DNA from: Streptomyces filamentosus
GTDB taxonomy: Bacteria > Actinomycetota > Actinomycetes > Streptomycetales > Streptomycetaceae
DNA: 64,000 bases
Assembly (NCBI RefSeq): GCF_014654895.1
Contig: NZ_BNBE01000002.1
Coordinates: 1,240,001 to 1,304,000 of the forward strand
Direction of reading: 5' to 3'
In this document: piece by piece, positions 8,020 to 15,705 of the stretch
Layout: the number at the start of each line of letters is the position of its first letter
Numbering within the stretch: position 1 is the stretch's first letter
Translations under genes and position numbers: made by a program
The notes under the pieces: model-generated
Databases searched by the model: none
Seen by the model: only the letters and a program-made list of their open reading frames with translations
What the model was told of the DNA's origin: nothing

Positions 8020-9246
8020 TCAGACGGGCGCGCCGCCCAGCGCGGTCAGGGGGTCGTCCAGGACCGGCTGCCAGGCCAGTTCGGCCGCGCCCACCAGGCT
8101 GTTGTGGTCCAGGGTGCAGGGCAGGATCGGGACTCCGCCGCTGCGGCCCCACAGGCTGCGGTCCGCGACCACCGCGCGCAGCCGTTCCGGGTCGGCGTCC
8201 AGCAGCTCGCGGTGGAGGCCGCCGAGGATGATCCGGTCCGGGTTGAGGATGTTCACCAGTCCGGCGAGGCCGAGGCCGAGGCGGTCGATCAGCTCCTCCA
8301 CCGCGCCCCGTACCCCCGGGTCGTCCGGCGCGGTCCGCAGCAGGTCGCGGGCCTGCTGGAGCAGCGACACCTCGGGGCCCGGCTCCCGGCCGGCGACGGT
8401 GAGGAAGGCCAGCGGGTCGGTCTCGACGTCCAGGCAGCCGCGCCCGCCGCAGTGGCAGGGCCGCCCCTCCGGATTGACCGTCAGGTGCCCGACCTCCAGG
8501 GCGAGGCCCGAACTGCCCGTGTGGAGCCGCCCGTCGAGGACGAGCGCCCCGCCGACGCCCCGGTGGCCGGTGGCCACGCACAGCAGGTCGCGGGCGCCGC
8601 GCCCGGCGCCGTGCCGGTGCTCGGCGAGCGCGGCGAGGTTCACGTCGTTGCCGGTGAAGGCCGGACCCTCGATCCCGGCGCCGCGGATCCGCTCGGCGAA
8701 GATCTCCCGGACCGGGGCCCCGGCGGGCCAGGCCAGGTGGAGCGGGTTGAGCGCGGTGCCCTCGGGCTCGGCGACCGCGGACGGCACGGCGAGGCCCGCG
8801 CCGACGCAGCGCCGCCCGGTCTCCCGCAGCAGGGCGGCGCCCGCGTCGACGACGGCGCCGACGACCTGCGCCGGGTCGGCCGAGACCGTCACCGCGCCGG
8901 GGAGGGTGGCGACGAGGGTGCCGCCGAGGCCGATCAGCGCGGCCCGGAACCCGTCGGGGTGGACCTGCCCGGCGAGCACCACGGGCCCCTTCTCGTCCAC
9001 GGCGAGCCGGTGCGAGGGGCGGCCCTGCGAGCCGGCGGCGGCCCCGGGGTTGGAGTCGACCCGGATGAGGCCCAGGGCCTCCAGCTCGGCGGCGACGGCT
9101 CCGGCGGTGGCACGGGTGACGCCCAGTTCGGCGGTGAGGACGGCCCGCGTCGGCGCCCGGCCGGTGTGCACCAGCTCCAGCGCGGGGCCGAGCGCGCTGC
9201 GCCCCCTGTCCAGCCGAGTACGCGTCGTCGTCGCCTTGCCGTTCAT
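8020..9246 (-). CDS. ROK-family transcriptional regulator
   Basis: This 408-residue protein has an N-terminal winged helix (residues about 10-75: TRAVLTAELGVTRATAGAVAAELEALGLIRV) fused to a ROK sugar-kinase-like domain. The zinc-binding motif CHCGGRGCLDVE matches CxCGxxGCxE, preceded by EVGHLTVNPEGRP. A phosphate-binding loop is less clear. The NagC/XylR-type arrangement suggests a sugar-responsive repressor. Neighbouring genes include no obvious sugar operon, so the regulon is unknown. ATG at 9246 was chosen because it directly precedes the winged helix. The next gene is divergent, 142 bases away. Confidence 0.92.
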   Translation of the reverse strand: MNGKATTTRTRLDRGRSALGPALELVHTGRAPTRAVLTAELGVTRATAGAVAAELEALGLIRVDSNPGAAAGSQGRPSHRLAVDEKGPVVLAGQVHPDGFRAALIGLGGTLVATLPGAVTVSADPAQVVGAVVDAGAALLRETGRRCVGAGLAVPSAVAEPEGTALNPLHLAWPAGAPVREIFAERIRGAGIEGPAFTGNDVNLAALAEHRHGAGRGARDLLCVATGHRGVGGALVLDGRLHTGSSGLALEVGHLTVNPEGRPCHCGGRGCLDVETDPLAFLTVAGREPGPEVSLLQQARDLLRTAPDDPGVRGAVEELIDRLGLGLAGLVNILNPDRIILGGLHRELLDADPERLRAVVADRSLWGRSGGVPILPCTLDHNSLVGAAELAWQPVLDDPLTALGGAPV

Positions 9247-9388
9247 GCGCCCGAGTCTCCCATGATCGGGGCCGCCGGCCGGACCCGGGCGGATCGGGCC
9301 GGACGCGGGTGCGACGGCGGCCGGGATGCCAGAATCCCGGCGGAGGCGCGGCCACCGGGAGGCGCCCCGCCGGAGGAGGGGGTACGGG

Positions 9389-10183
9389 ATGAGGACCGCG
9401 GAGCACATCGACGCGCTGGAGGCGGCCGGGCGGGGACTCGCCGACGCGGCGGAGGCGGCGGGACCGGACGCCGGGGTCCCGACCTGCCCCGGGTGGCGGG
9501 TCCGCGACCTGCTGCGGCACACCACCACGGTGCACCGCTGGGCGACGGGCTTCGTCACCGAGGGGCACGCGGAGTACCGCCCCGAGGGCGCGGAACCGCC
9601 GCTGGACGGCGCCCCGCTCCTCGCCCACTACCGCGAGGGCCACGCCGCCCTGGTCGCCGCCCTGCGCGCCGCGCCCGGTGACCTGGCCGCCTGGACCTTC
9701 TTCCCCGCCCCGTCGCCGCTCGCCTTCTGGGCCCGGCGGCAGGCCCACGAGACGGCCGTGCACCGGGCCGACGCCGAGTCCGCCCTCGCGGCGGGCACGG
9801 GACCCGGGCCGGTCGGGGCCGCCTTCGCCGCCGACGGCGTCGACGAACTCCTCGCCGGCTTCCACGGCCTCGACCGCAGCCGGGTCAGGACCGCCGTCCC
9901 GCGCACCCTGCGGATCCGGGCGACGGACACCGGGGACGTGTGGACCGTACGGCTCTCGGCCGCGCCGCCCGTGACCGAGCGCGGCACGGCGGACGGCGGC
10001 ACCGCGGACGGCGGCCCGGCGACCGGGGACCCGGCGGCCGGCGGTCCCGTGGACGCCGAGCTCACGGGGACCGCCGCCCGGCTCTACCTGACGCTGTGGA
10101 ACCGGCTGCCTGCCTCGGCGGTCACCGCCTCCGGCGACCCGGAGCTGCTGCGGCTGTGGCGGGAGACCTCGGCGATCGGCTGA
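9389..10183 (+). CDS. Maleylpyruvate isomerase-family, mycothiol-dependent (DinB-fold) protein
   Basis: This 264-residue protein begins MRTAEHIDALEAAGRGLADA and has CPGWRVRDLLRHTTTVHRW near residue 32, then AHETAVHRADAE near residue 127. The conserved histidines fit the metal site of the DinB-like four-helix bundle found in mycothiol-dependent enzymes. The C-terminal half (RIRATDTGDVWTVRLS, then a glycine/alanine-rich loop and TGTAARLYLTLWNRLP) is the MDMPI C-terminal domain. The natural substrate of most such paralogues is unknown. ATG at 9389 has GGAGGAGGGG upstream. The Gly/Asp/Thr-rich loop at about residues 197-220 contains short repeats. Confidence 0.85.
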   Translation: MRTAEHIDALEAAGRGLADAAEAAGPDAGVPTCPGWRVRDLLRHTTTVHRWATGFVTEGHAEYRPEGAEPPLDGAPLLAHYREGHAALVAALRAAPGDLAAWTFFPAPSPLAFWARRQAHETAVHRADAESALAAGTGPGPVGAAFAADGVDELLAGFHGLDRSRVRTAVPRTLRIRATDTGDVWTVRLSAAPPVTERGTADGGTADGGPATGDPAAGGPVDAELTGTAARLYLTLWNRLPASAVTASGDPELLRLWRETSAIG

Positions 10184-10223
10184 CCCGGCCCGCCGGGTCC
10201 GCTTCCCGTCTTCTCTCTTCCCG

Positions 10224-10251
10224 CTTCCGGCTTTCGGCTTTCGGCTTTCGG
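10224..10251. repeat. 7-bp tandem repeat, 4 copies
   Basis: Four copies of CTTTCGG (the first is CTTCCGG) run head to tail, followed by CTTCCCGG. The array lies between the convergent isomerase-like gene and the TetR gene, in a pyrimidine-rich stretch. It forms no strong hairpin. It is probably slippage-derived. Confidence 0.85.
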
Positions 10252-10261
10252 CTTCCCGGGG

Positions 10262-10966
10262 TCAGCGTCCCGGGAGCAGGCCGACCTCGCGGCCGAGTCG
10301 TTCGGCGGCGGTGGCGAAGAAGGCGTCCCGGTCCTCGACGATCCGGTTGAACTGCCCGAAGACCTCGAAGGAGACCAGGCCGAAGAGCTGCGCCCACGCG
10401 AAGACGAGGGAGACGGCGAGCGCGGGCGGCAGGTCGGGCGCCAGGTCGGCGGCGAGCCGCTCCGCCTCCGGGGTGAGGCTGTCCGGCAGCGGCGGCAGCG
10501 CGACCCCCTCGGCCTCGTAGGCGGCGCGGGCGGTCGCCACGAGGAGCAGCCCGACCCGGGCGGCCGGGCCGACCGTGTCCTGCGGGGCGGTGTAGCCCGG
10601 CACCGGGGAGCCGTAGATCAGGGCGTACTCGTGTGGGTGGGCGACGGCCCAGGCGCGGACGGCGCGGCAGACGGCGGTCCAGTGGGCGAGGTGGCCCCCG
10701 GGGGCGGCCCGCACGGCGGCGGCGTGGGCGGTCTCCGCGGCGGCGCCGACGGCGTCGTACGCGTCGACGATGAGGGCGGTGAGCAGGTCGTCCCGGCTGG
10801 GGAAGTAGCGGTAGAGCGCGGAGGAGACCATGCCGAGCTCGCGGGCGACGGCGCGCAGCGAGAGCTTGGCGGCACCCTCGGCGGCCAGCTGCCGCCGGGC
10901 TTCGTCCTTGATGGCGGCGGTGATCTCGGCCCGGGCACGGGCACGGGCTCCTTGAACGGTGGTCAT
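10262..10966 (-). CDS. TetR/AcrR-family transcriptional regulator
   Basis: This 234-residue regulator has an N-terminal TetR helix-turn-helix at about residues 14-60 (AIKDEARRQLAAEGAAKLSL, then ELGMVSSALYRYFPSRDDLLTALI). The C-terminal ligand domain contains ETAHAAAVRAAPGGHLAHW, in the TetR_C_33-like style. It is divergent from an F420-type oxidoreductase gene. The shared region carries a large inverted repeat and three copies of a 13-bp palindrome, so it probably represses itself and the neighbour in response to a small hydrophobic ligand. The ATG is at 10966, and one arm of the inverted repeat starts 1 base upstream of it. Confidence 0.93.
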   Translation of the reverse strand: MTTVQGARARARAEITAAIKDEARRQLAAEGAAKLSLRAVARELGMVSSALYRYFPSRDDLLTALIVDAYDAVGAAAETAHAAAVRAAPGGHLAHWTAVCRAVRAWAVAHPHEYALIYGSPVPGYTAPQDTVGPAARVGLLLVATARAAYEAEGVALPPLPDSLTPEAERLAADLAPDLPPALAVSLVFAWAQLFGLVSFEVFGQFNRIVEDRDAFFATAAERLGREVGLLPGR

Positions 10967-10967
10967 G

Positions 10968-11110
10968 GAGAACAGTCTGCCACGTATCGGATCGGCGCAC
11001 TAAAAAGAGAGCACTGCTCTTGCATGCGAGCGCCGATCCGTGCAGACTGTTCTCAAGCGAGAGCAGTGCTCACGATTTAAGGAAGCGATACGAGCCGAGA
11101 GCAGAGCTCA
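10968..11110. promoter_or_regulatory. Divergent promoter with nested inverted repeat and three TetR-type operators
   Basis: Outer arms GAGAACAGTCTGC (10968-10980) and GCAGACTGTTCTC (11042-11054) are perfect complements. Inner arms GGATCGGCGC (10989-10998) and GCGCCGATCC (11030-11039) are also perfect. In the centre lies AGAGCACTGCTCT (11008-11020), a palindrome with 6-base arms. Two related sites follow: AGAGCAGTGCTCA (11060-11072) and AGAGCAGAGCTCA (11098-11110). The short palindromes look like TetR operators, and their position between the divergent genes fits autoregulation. The role of the long arms is unclear; they may be a decayed duplication or a transcript hairpin. From 11111 to 11239 the sequence is CGCAC-rich and low in complexity. 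Confidence 0.75.
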
Positions 11111-11239
11111 CGCAGTCACAGGTCCTCGCACCCCGCACATCCCACCTGCCCCACGCACCCTGCACACCCCGCACGCACTGCACGCACCGCACGCCCCACG
11201 TGTCCCGCCCGCGCCACCCACACCGCCCAGGAGGTCCCC

Positions 11240-11710
11240 ATGTCCGCCACCGCCGCCCACGTCGTCAAGCCCGGCTGGTTCACCGTCAACGTCATGAACC
11301 GCGCCGTCGCCTGGCTCACCCGCCGGGGCGTCAGCGTCTGGGGCTCGCGGGTCCTCGCCGTCCGGGGCCGCAAGAGCGGCGCCTGGCGCACCACCCCGGT
11401 GAACGTGCTCACCCTCGACGGCGCCCGCTACCTGGTCGCCCCGCGCGGTCACGTCCAGTGGACCCGCAACATGCGGGCGGTCGGCGGCGGCGAGCTGCAC
11501 CTCGGCAAGCAGGTCGAGGCGTTCACCGCCACCGAGGTCGGGGACGACGCCAAGGTGGAGGTGCTGCGCGCCTACCTCAAGCGGTGGAAGGCCGAGGTCG
11601 GCGTCTTCTTCGCCGGCGTGGGCCCGGACTCCACCGACGCGGAGCTGCGCGCCATCGCCCCCAAGCACCCCGTCTTCCGCATCGCGTCCGCCGCCGACGA
11701 CGACGCGTGA
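11240..11710 (+). CDS. Nitroreductase-family, F420(deazaflavin)-type oxidoreductase
   Basis: The 156-residue protein has the DUF385/Ddn-like split barrel. RVLAVRGRKSGAWRTTPVNV (about residues 38-57) and APRGHVQWTRNMRAVGGGEL are characteristic, the latter helping bind the F420 phosphate or its glutamyl tail. Family members reduce quinones, nitroaromatics or unsaturated lactones with F420H2; the substrate here is unknown. ATG at 11240 has GGAGG upstream. The divergent TetR gene and the palindromes between them suggest that TetR controls this gene, as in other xenobiotic-responsive pairs. Confidence 0.9.
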   Translation: MSATAAHVVKPGWFTVNVMNRAVAWLTRRGVSVWGSRVLAVRGRKSGAWRTTPVNVLTLDGARYLVAPRGHVQWTRNMRAVGGGELHLGKQVEAFTATEVGDDAKVEVLRAYLKRWKAEVGVFFAGVGPDSTDAELRAIAPKHPVFRIASAADDDA

Positions 11711-11825
11711 GGGCGGACACGGACCCACCGGTCCGCACCCGCCCTCGCTCCCCCAGTCCTCGCTCCGTCCGACGCCCCTGCGGCCGGCGCCACTGCCTCC
11801 GGCGCCGCTCCGGTGCGGCCCGCCG

Positions 11826-13322
11826 TCAGGAGGCTCCGGCCGCCGCCTCCGGAGCGGCGTCGGCGTCAGTGCCCGTCCCGGTCCCGGCGTCGGCCCCGTC
11901 GTCCTTGCGGCCCACGCCCCGGCCCGCCGTGCCGACGCCGGACTCGGTGTCCATCCGTCGGTCCAGCACCTCCAGGGCCCGCCGGGCCAGACCGTTCGAG
12001 CGGACCATGCCGCCGAGCGTGGCCGAGCCGCGGGTGATGTCCGCGAACGCCTTCCAGGCCGGGCGGACCCCGGTGATCACCGCGTGCAGCAGTCCCGGGC
12101 GGCGCTCGAAGACGGCGAGCATCCGCCGCCCGACCGCCATCTCCACGCCGAGCCCGGCCTTGATCGCGAAGGCGTAGTTGAGCGCCTGGCGGCGGGCGTC
12201 CACCGCGTCGCCGGCCTCCGCGACCCGGACCGCCCACTCGCCGGCGAGCCGGCCGGAGCGGAGCGCGTACGAGATGCCCTCGCGGGTCCACGGCTCCAGG
12301 AGGCCCGCCGCGTCGCCGCAGACCAGGACCCGGCCGCGGGAGAGCGGCGAGTCGTCGGTGCGGCAGCGGGTCAGGTGGCCGGAGGAGATCGTGGGCTCGA
12401 AGCCGGACAGGCCGAGCCGGGCGACGAAGTCCTCCAGGTAGCGCTTGGTCGCCGCGCCCTCGCCGCGCGCCGAGATGACACCGACGGTGAGGGTGTCGCC
12501 CTTCGGGAAGACCCAGCCGTAACTGCCGGGCATCGGGCCCCAGTCGATGAGGACGCGGCCCTTCCAGTCCTCCGCCACCGACGGCGGCACCGGGATCTCC
12601 GCCTCCAGGCCCAGGTCGACCTGGCCGAGCTTCACCCCGACGTGCGCCCCTATCCGGCTGGCACTGCCGTCCGCGCCGACCACGGCCCGCGCCAGCACCG
12701 TCTCGCCGTCGGCGAGGACCACCGCGACCGTCCGCCGGTCCGGCACGGACGGGCCGTGCTGCTCCACCCGGCTCACGGTCGCGCCGGTGCGGAGCTGGGC
12801 GCCCGCCTTCTGCGCGTGCTCGACGAGCTGGGCGTCGAACTCGGGCCGGTTGATGAGCCCGAAGAGCATCCGGCGGGAGCGGCGGGTGCGGGCGAAGCGG
12901 CCTTCGAGGGAGAAGGTGACCGCGTGCACCCGGTCCTGGAGGGGCAGTTCGAAGCCGGGCGGCAGGGAGTCGCGGGAGGGGCCGATGATGCCGCCGCCGC
13001 AGGTCTTGTACCGGGGCAGCTCGGACTTCTCCAGGAGCAGCACCCGCCGGCCCGCGACCGCCGCCGCGTACGCCGCCGACGCGCCGGCCGGGCCGGCACC
13101 GACGACCACGACGTCCCACACGTCCGCCCGCTCCCCGCCGGCGTCGGCATCGACGTCCGCACCGGCTTCCGCACCGGAATCCGTACCGAGGTCCGCGCCG
13201 GGATCCGCGTCCACCACGGGGCCCTGCTCCGCGCCGGAGGATCCGGCCGCCGCGGCCGGTCCGCCGGGCACGAGCGGCTCGGTGGACTCCGGACCGGCGT
13301 TCTCTGCGTGCTCGCTGCTCAC
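11826..13322 (-). CDS. Geranylgeranyl reductase-family flavoprotein
   Basis: This 498-residue protein has an FAD Rossmann fold starting at about residue 69 (VWDVVVVGAGPAGASAAYAA). It also has the substrate-side motif YKTCGGGIIGPS and the second FAD motif VLVCGDAAGLLEPWTREGIS. These define the geranylgeranyl/digeranylgeranyl reductase group of the PHBH superfamily, which saturates isoprenoid chains such as menaquinone tails; a menaquinone role is inference. About 65 N-terminal residues are rich in Asp, Ala and Gly and look repetitive, which is unusual. A similar tail closes the C-terminus. The GTG start at 13322 has AGGAG upstream. An internal start near the Rossmann strand cannot be excluded. 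Confidence 0.9.
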   Translation of the reverse strand: MSSEHAENAGPESTEPLVPGGPAAAAGSSGAEQGPVVDADPGADLGTDSGAEAGADVDADAGGERADVWDVVVVGAGPAGASAAYAAAVAGRRVLLLEKSELPRYKTCGGGIIGPSRDSLPPGFELPLQDRVHAVTFSLEGRFARTRRSRRMLFGLINRPEFDAQLVEHAQKAGAQLRTGATVSRVEQHGPSVPDRRTVAVVLADGETVLARAVVGADGSASRIGAHVGVKLGQVDLGLEAEIPVPPSVAEDWKGRVLIDWGPMPGSYGWVFPKGDTLTVGVISARGEGAATKRYLEDFVARLGLSGFEPTISSGHLTRCRTDDSPLSRGRVLVCGDAAGLLEPWTREGISYALRSGRLAGEWAVRVAEAGDAVDARRQALNYAFAIKAGLGVEMAVGRRMLAVFERRPGLLHAVITGVRPAWKAFADITRGSATLGGMVRSNGLARRALEVLDRRMDTESGVGTAGRGVGRKDDGADAGTGTGTDADAAPEAAAGAS

Positions 13323-13480
13323 GATGTGCTTCTGCTCCTGATCCGACCGGCGTCTGCTCCACGCATCCTACGGCTCGGTAGGCCGCGGCCCGGTCGTAGG
13401 ATCGAGGGTGCGAACGCCGTACCACCAGATACGCCGATCGCTCCCCCAGACTCAACGTCGCACCCACGAGGAGCGTGCCC

Positions 13481-14848
13481 ATGACGCCGAATCCGATCGC
13501 CGAGACCGTCCGGTCCCTGATGCCTCGGGCGAAGACCGAGCTGGCGGAACTGGTCGCCTTCGAGTCGGTCGCGGACGAGGCCGTGGCCCCCCGCAGCGAG
13601 TGCGAGGGGGCCGCGAACTGGGTCGCCGACGCGCTGCGCGCCGAGGACTTCCAGGACGTGGCGCTGCTCGACACGCCCGACGGCTCGCAGTCGGTGTACG
13701 GCGTGCTGCCCGGCCCGGCCGGCGCCCCGACCGTCCTCCTCTACGCCCACTACGACGTGCAGCCGAAGCTGGACGAGTCGGCGTGGCTGACCCCGCCGTT
13801 CGAGCTGACCGAGCGCGAGGACGGCCGCTGGTACGGCCGCGGCGCCGCCGACTGCAAGGGCGGCTTCGTCCTGCACCTGCTGGCGCTGCGGGCCCTCAAG
13901 GCCAACGGCGGCGTACCGGTGACCGTCAAGATGATCGTCGAGGGCTCGGAGGAGCAGGGCACCGGCGGTCTGGAGCGGTACGCCGAGCAGCACCCCGAGC
14001 TGCTGACCGCCGACACCATCGTGATCGGCGACGCGGGCAACTTCCGCGTCGGCCTGCCCACCGTGACCGCGACCCTGCGCGGCATGACGATGATCCGGGT
14101 CCAGGTCGACACCCTGGAGGGCAACCTCCACTCGGGCCAGTTCGGCGGTGCCGCGCCCGACGCGCTCGCCGCGCTCATCCGGGTCCTCGACTCGCTGCGC
14201 GCCGAGGACGGTTCGACGGTGATCGACGGGCTGCCGGCCGACGCCGTGTGGGACGGGCTCCAGTACCCGGAGGAGCAGTTCCGCGCCGACGCCAAGGTGC
14301 TGCCGGGCGTGGACCTGCCGGGCGCCGGCACGGTCGCCGACCGCATCTGGGCCCGTCCGGCCGTCACCGTCATCGGCATCGACTGCCACCCGGTGGCCGG
14401 CGCCACCCCGTCGATCCCGCGGACCGCCCGTGCGCAGATCAGCCTGCGGGTGCCGCCCGGCCAGGACGCGGCCGAGGCGACGAAGCTGCTCTTCGCGCAC
14501 ATCGAGAAGCACACGCCGTGGAACGCCCGGGTGACCCTGGAGCAGGTCGGCCAGGGCCAGCCGTTCCAGGCGGACACCTCCAGCCCGGCGTACGCCTCGA
14601 TGGCCGAGGCGATGCGGGTGGCGTACCCCGGCCAGGAGATGCAGGCGGCCGGCATGGGCGGCTCGATCCCGCTCTGCAACACGCTCGCCACGCTCTACCC
14701 GCAGACGGAGATCCTGCTCATCGGCCTGAGCGAGCCGGAGGCGCAGATCCACGCGGTCAACGAGTCCGTCTCGCCCGAGGAGCTGGAGCGGCTCGCCGTC
14801 GCCGAGGCGCTGTTCCTGGTGAACTACGCGGGTGGCAAGGGCGCCTGA
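13481..14848 (+). CDS. M20-family dipeptidase/metallopeptidase
   Basis: This 455-residue zinc peptidase has YAHYDVQP (first zinc histidine), GRGAADCKGGF (bridging aspartate), EGSEEQGTGGLERY (catalytic and metal glutamates) and a C-terminal HAVNESVSPEEL. The dimerisation or lid domain sits in the middle (residues about 190-310), with NLHSGQFGG. This is the layout of the Streptomyces M20 dipeptidases and carnosinase-like enzymes. ATG at 13481 is preferred over GTG at 13475 because AGGAG lies 7 bases upstream. It is divergent from the flavoprotein gene. A strong hairpin follows. Confidence 0.93.
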   Translation: MTPNPIAETVRSLMPRAKTELAELVAFESVADEAVAPRSECEGAANWVADALRAEDFQDVALLDTPDGSQSVYGVLPGPAGAPTVLLYAHYDVQPKLDESAWLTPPFELTEREDGRWYGRGAADCKGGFVLHLLALRALKANGGVPVTVKMIVEGSEEQGTGGLERYAEQHPELLTADTIVIGDAGNFRVGLPTVTATLRGMTMIRVQVDTLEGNLHSGQFGGAAPDALAALIRVLDSLRAEDGSTVIDGLPADAVWDGLQYPEEQFRADAKVLPGVDLPGAGTVADRIWARPAVTVIGIDCHPVAGATPSIPRTARAQISLRVPPGQDAAEATKLLFAHIEKHTPWNARVTLEQVGQGQPFQADTSSPAYASMAEAMRVAYPGQEMQAAGMGGSIPLCNTLATLYPQTEILLIGLSEPEAQIHAVNESVSPEELERLAVAEALFLVNYAGGKGA

Positions 14849-14887
14849 CGGCACGGAACACACGGAACAGGTCGCCGGGGCCATCGG

Positions 14888-14927
14888 ACCCGCCGGACCG
14901 GCCGCACGGGCGGCCGGTCCGGCGGGT
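14888..14927 (+). terminator. Strong GC hairpin after the M20 peptidase gene
   Basis: CCCGCCGGACCGGCCG (14889-14904) pairs perfectly with CGGCCGGTCCGGCGGG (14911-14926) around a 6-base loop, with one more A-T pair outside. There is no T-tract, as usual for Streptomyces terminators. It lies 40 bases after the peptidase stop. Confidence 0.85.
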
Positions 14928-14998
14928 TCAGCGCTGGGCGAAGCTCGCCGAGAGCGTAGAACGCCCCGCGGGGCCGCGCGGGCGCTTACGTTCGGCGC

Positions 14999-15697
14999 AT
15001 GGAACCCCTGAGGATCACGCCCAGGCTGCACCTGCTCGACCACTCGATCGGGCAGTCGTACCTGTGGCGGGACGACGACGAACTGACCCTGGTGGACGCC
15101 GGCTGGGCCGGCTCGGCGGACGTCACGACCGCGGCGATACGGGCGGCCGGCCTCGACCCGGACCGGCTGGCCCGCATCGTCCTCACCCACGGCCACCGCG
15201 ACCACGTGGGCGCGGCCCAGGAGCTGGCCGACCGGCACGGCGCAGCGATCGTCTCCCACCGGCTCGACGCGCCGTACGTGCGCGGCGAGCTGCCGGTGCC
15301 CGAACCCGACCTCCTGGAGTGGGAACTCCCCCTCTGGGAGCACGGCCTGACCGTCCCCGAGGCGCCGCCGACGCGAGTGGACCGGGAGGTCGGGGACGGC
15401 GAGGAGCTGGGCTTCGGGGACGGCGCGGTCGCGGTCCACACCCCCGGGCACACCCCCGGCTCGATGGCGGTCCACCTCCCCCGCCACGGCGTCCTCTTCA
15501 CGGGCGACACCGTGGCGTCGGTGCAGGGGGTGACCTTCGGGGTGTTCCACGTGGACCGCGCGCTCGCCCTGGAGTCGCTGCGGCGCCTCGCGGAGCTGCG
15601 CCCGTCGGTGCTGTGCTGCGGGCACGGCCCCGCCGTGACCTCGGACACGGCGGAGCAGCTGGCGGCGGCCGCGGCGGCCGGTGCCGTCGCCCTCTGA
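14999..15697 (+). CDS. MBL-fold metallo-hydrolase
   Basis: This 232-residue protein carries the metallo-beta-lactamase metal motif THGHRDHVGAA (HxHxDH) near residue 62. It then has HTPGHTPGSMAVHLP (third ligand histidine), TGDTV (bridging aspartate) and a C-terminal CCGHGPAV (last histidine). The metal site is therefore complete. The family includes glyoxalase II-like, lactonase and phosphodiesterase activities; the substrate cannot be told from sequence. The ATG at 14999 has no clear ribosome binding site and may be read from a leaderless or short-leader message. It is convergent with the ATPase-NUDIX gene, 8 bases apart. Confidence 0.88.
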   Translation: MEPLRITPRLHLLDHSIGQSYLWRDDDELTLVDAGWAGSADVTTAAIRAAGLDPDRLARIVLTHGHRDHVGAAQELADRHGAAIVSHRLDAPYVRGELPVPEPDLLEWELPLWEHGLTVPEAPPTRVDREVGDGEELGFGDGAVAVHTPGHTPGSMAVHLPRHGVLFTGDTVASVQGVTFGVFHVDRALALESLRRLAELRPSVLCCGHGPAVTSDTAEQLAAAAAAGAVAL

Positions 15698-15705
15698 CGG
15701 GGCGG

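Noticed and set aside
13475..13480. GTG at 13475 as the M20 peptidase start
   Set aside because: AGGAG is only 1 base from this GTG but 7 bases from the ATG at 13481, which is the normal spacing.
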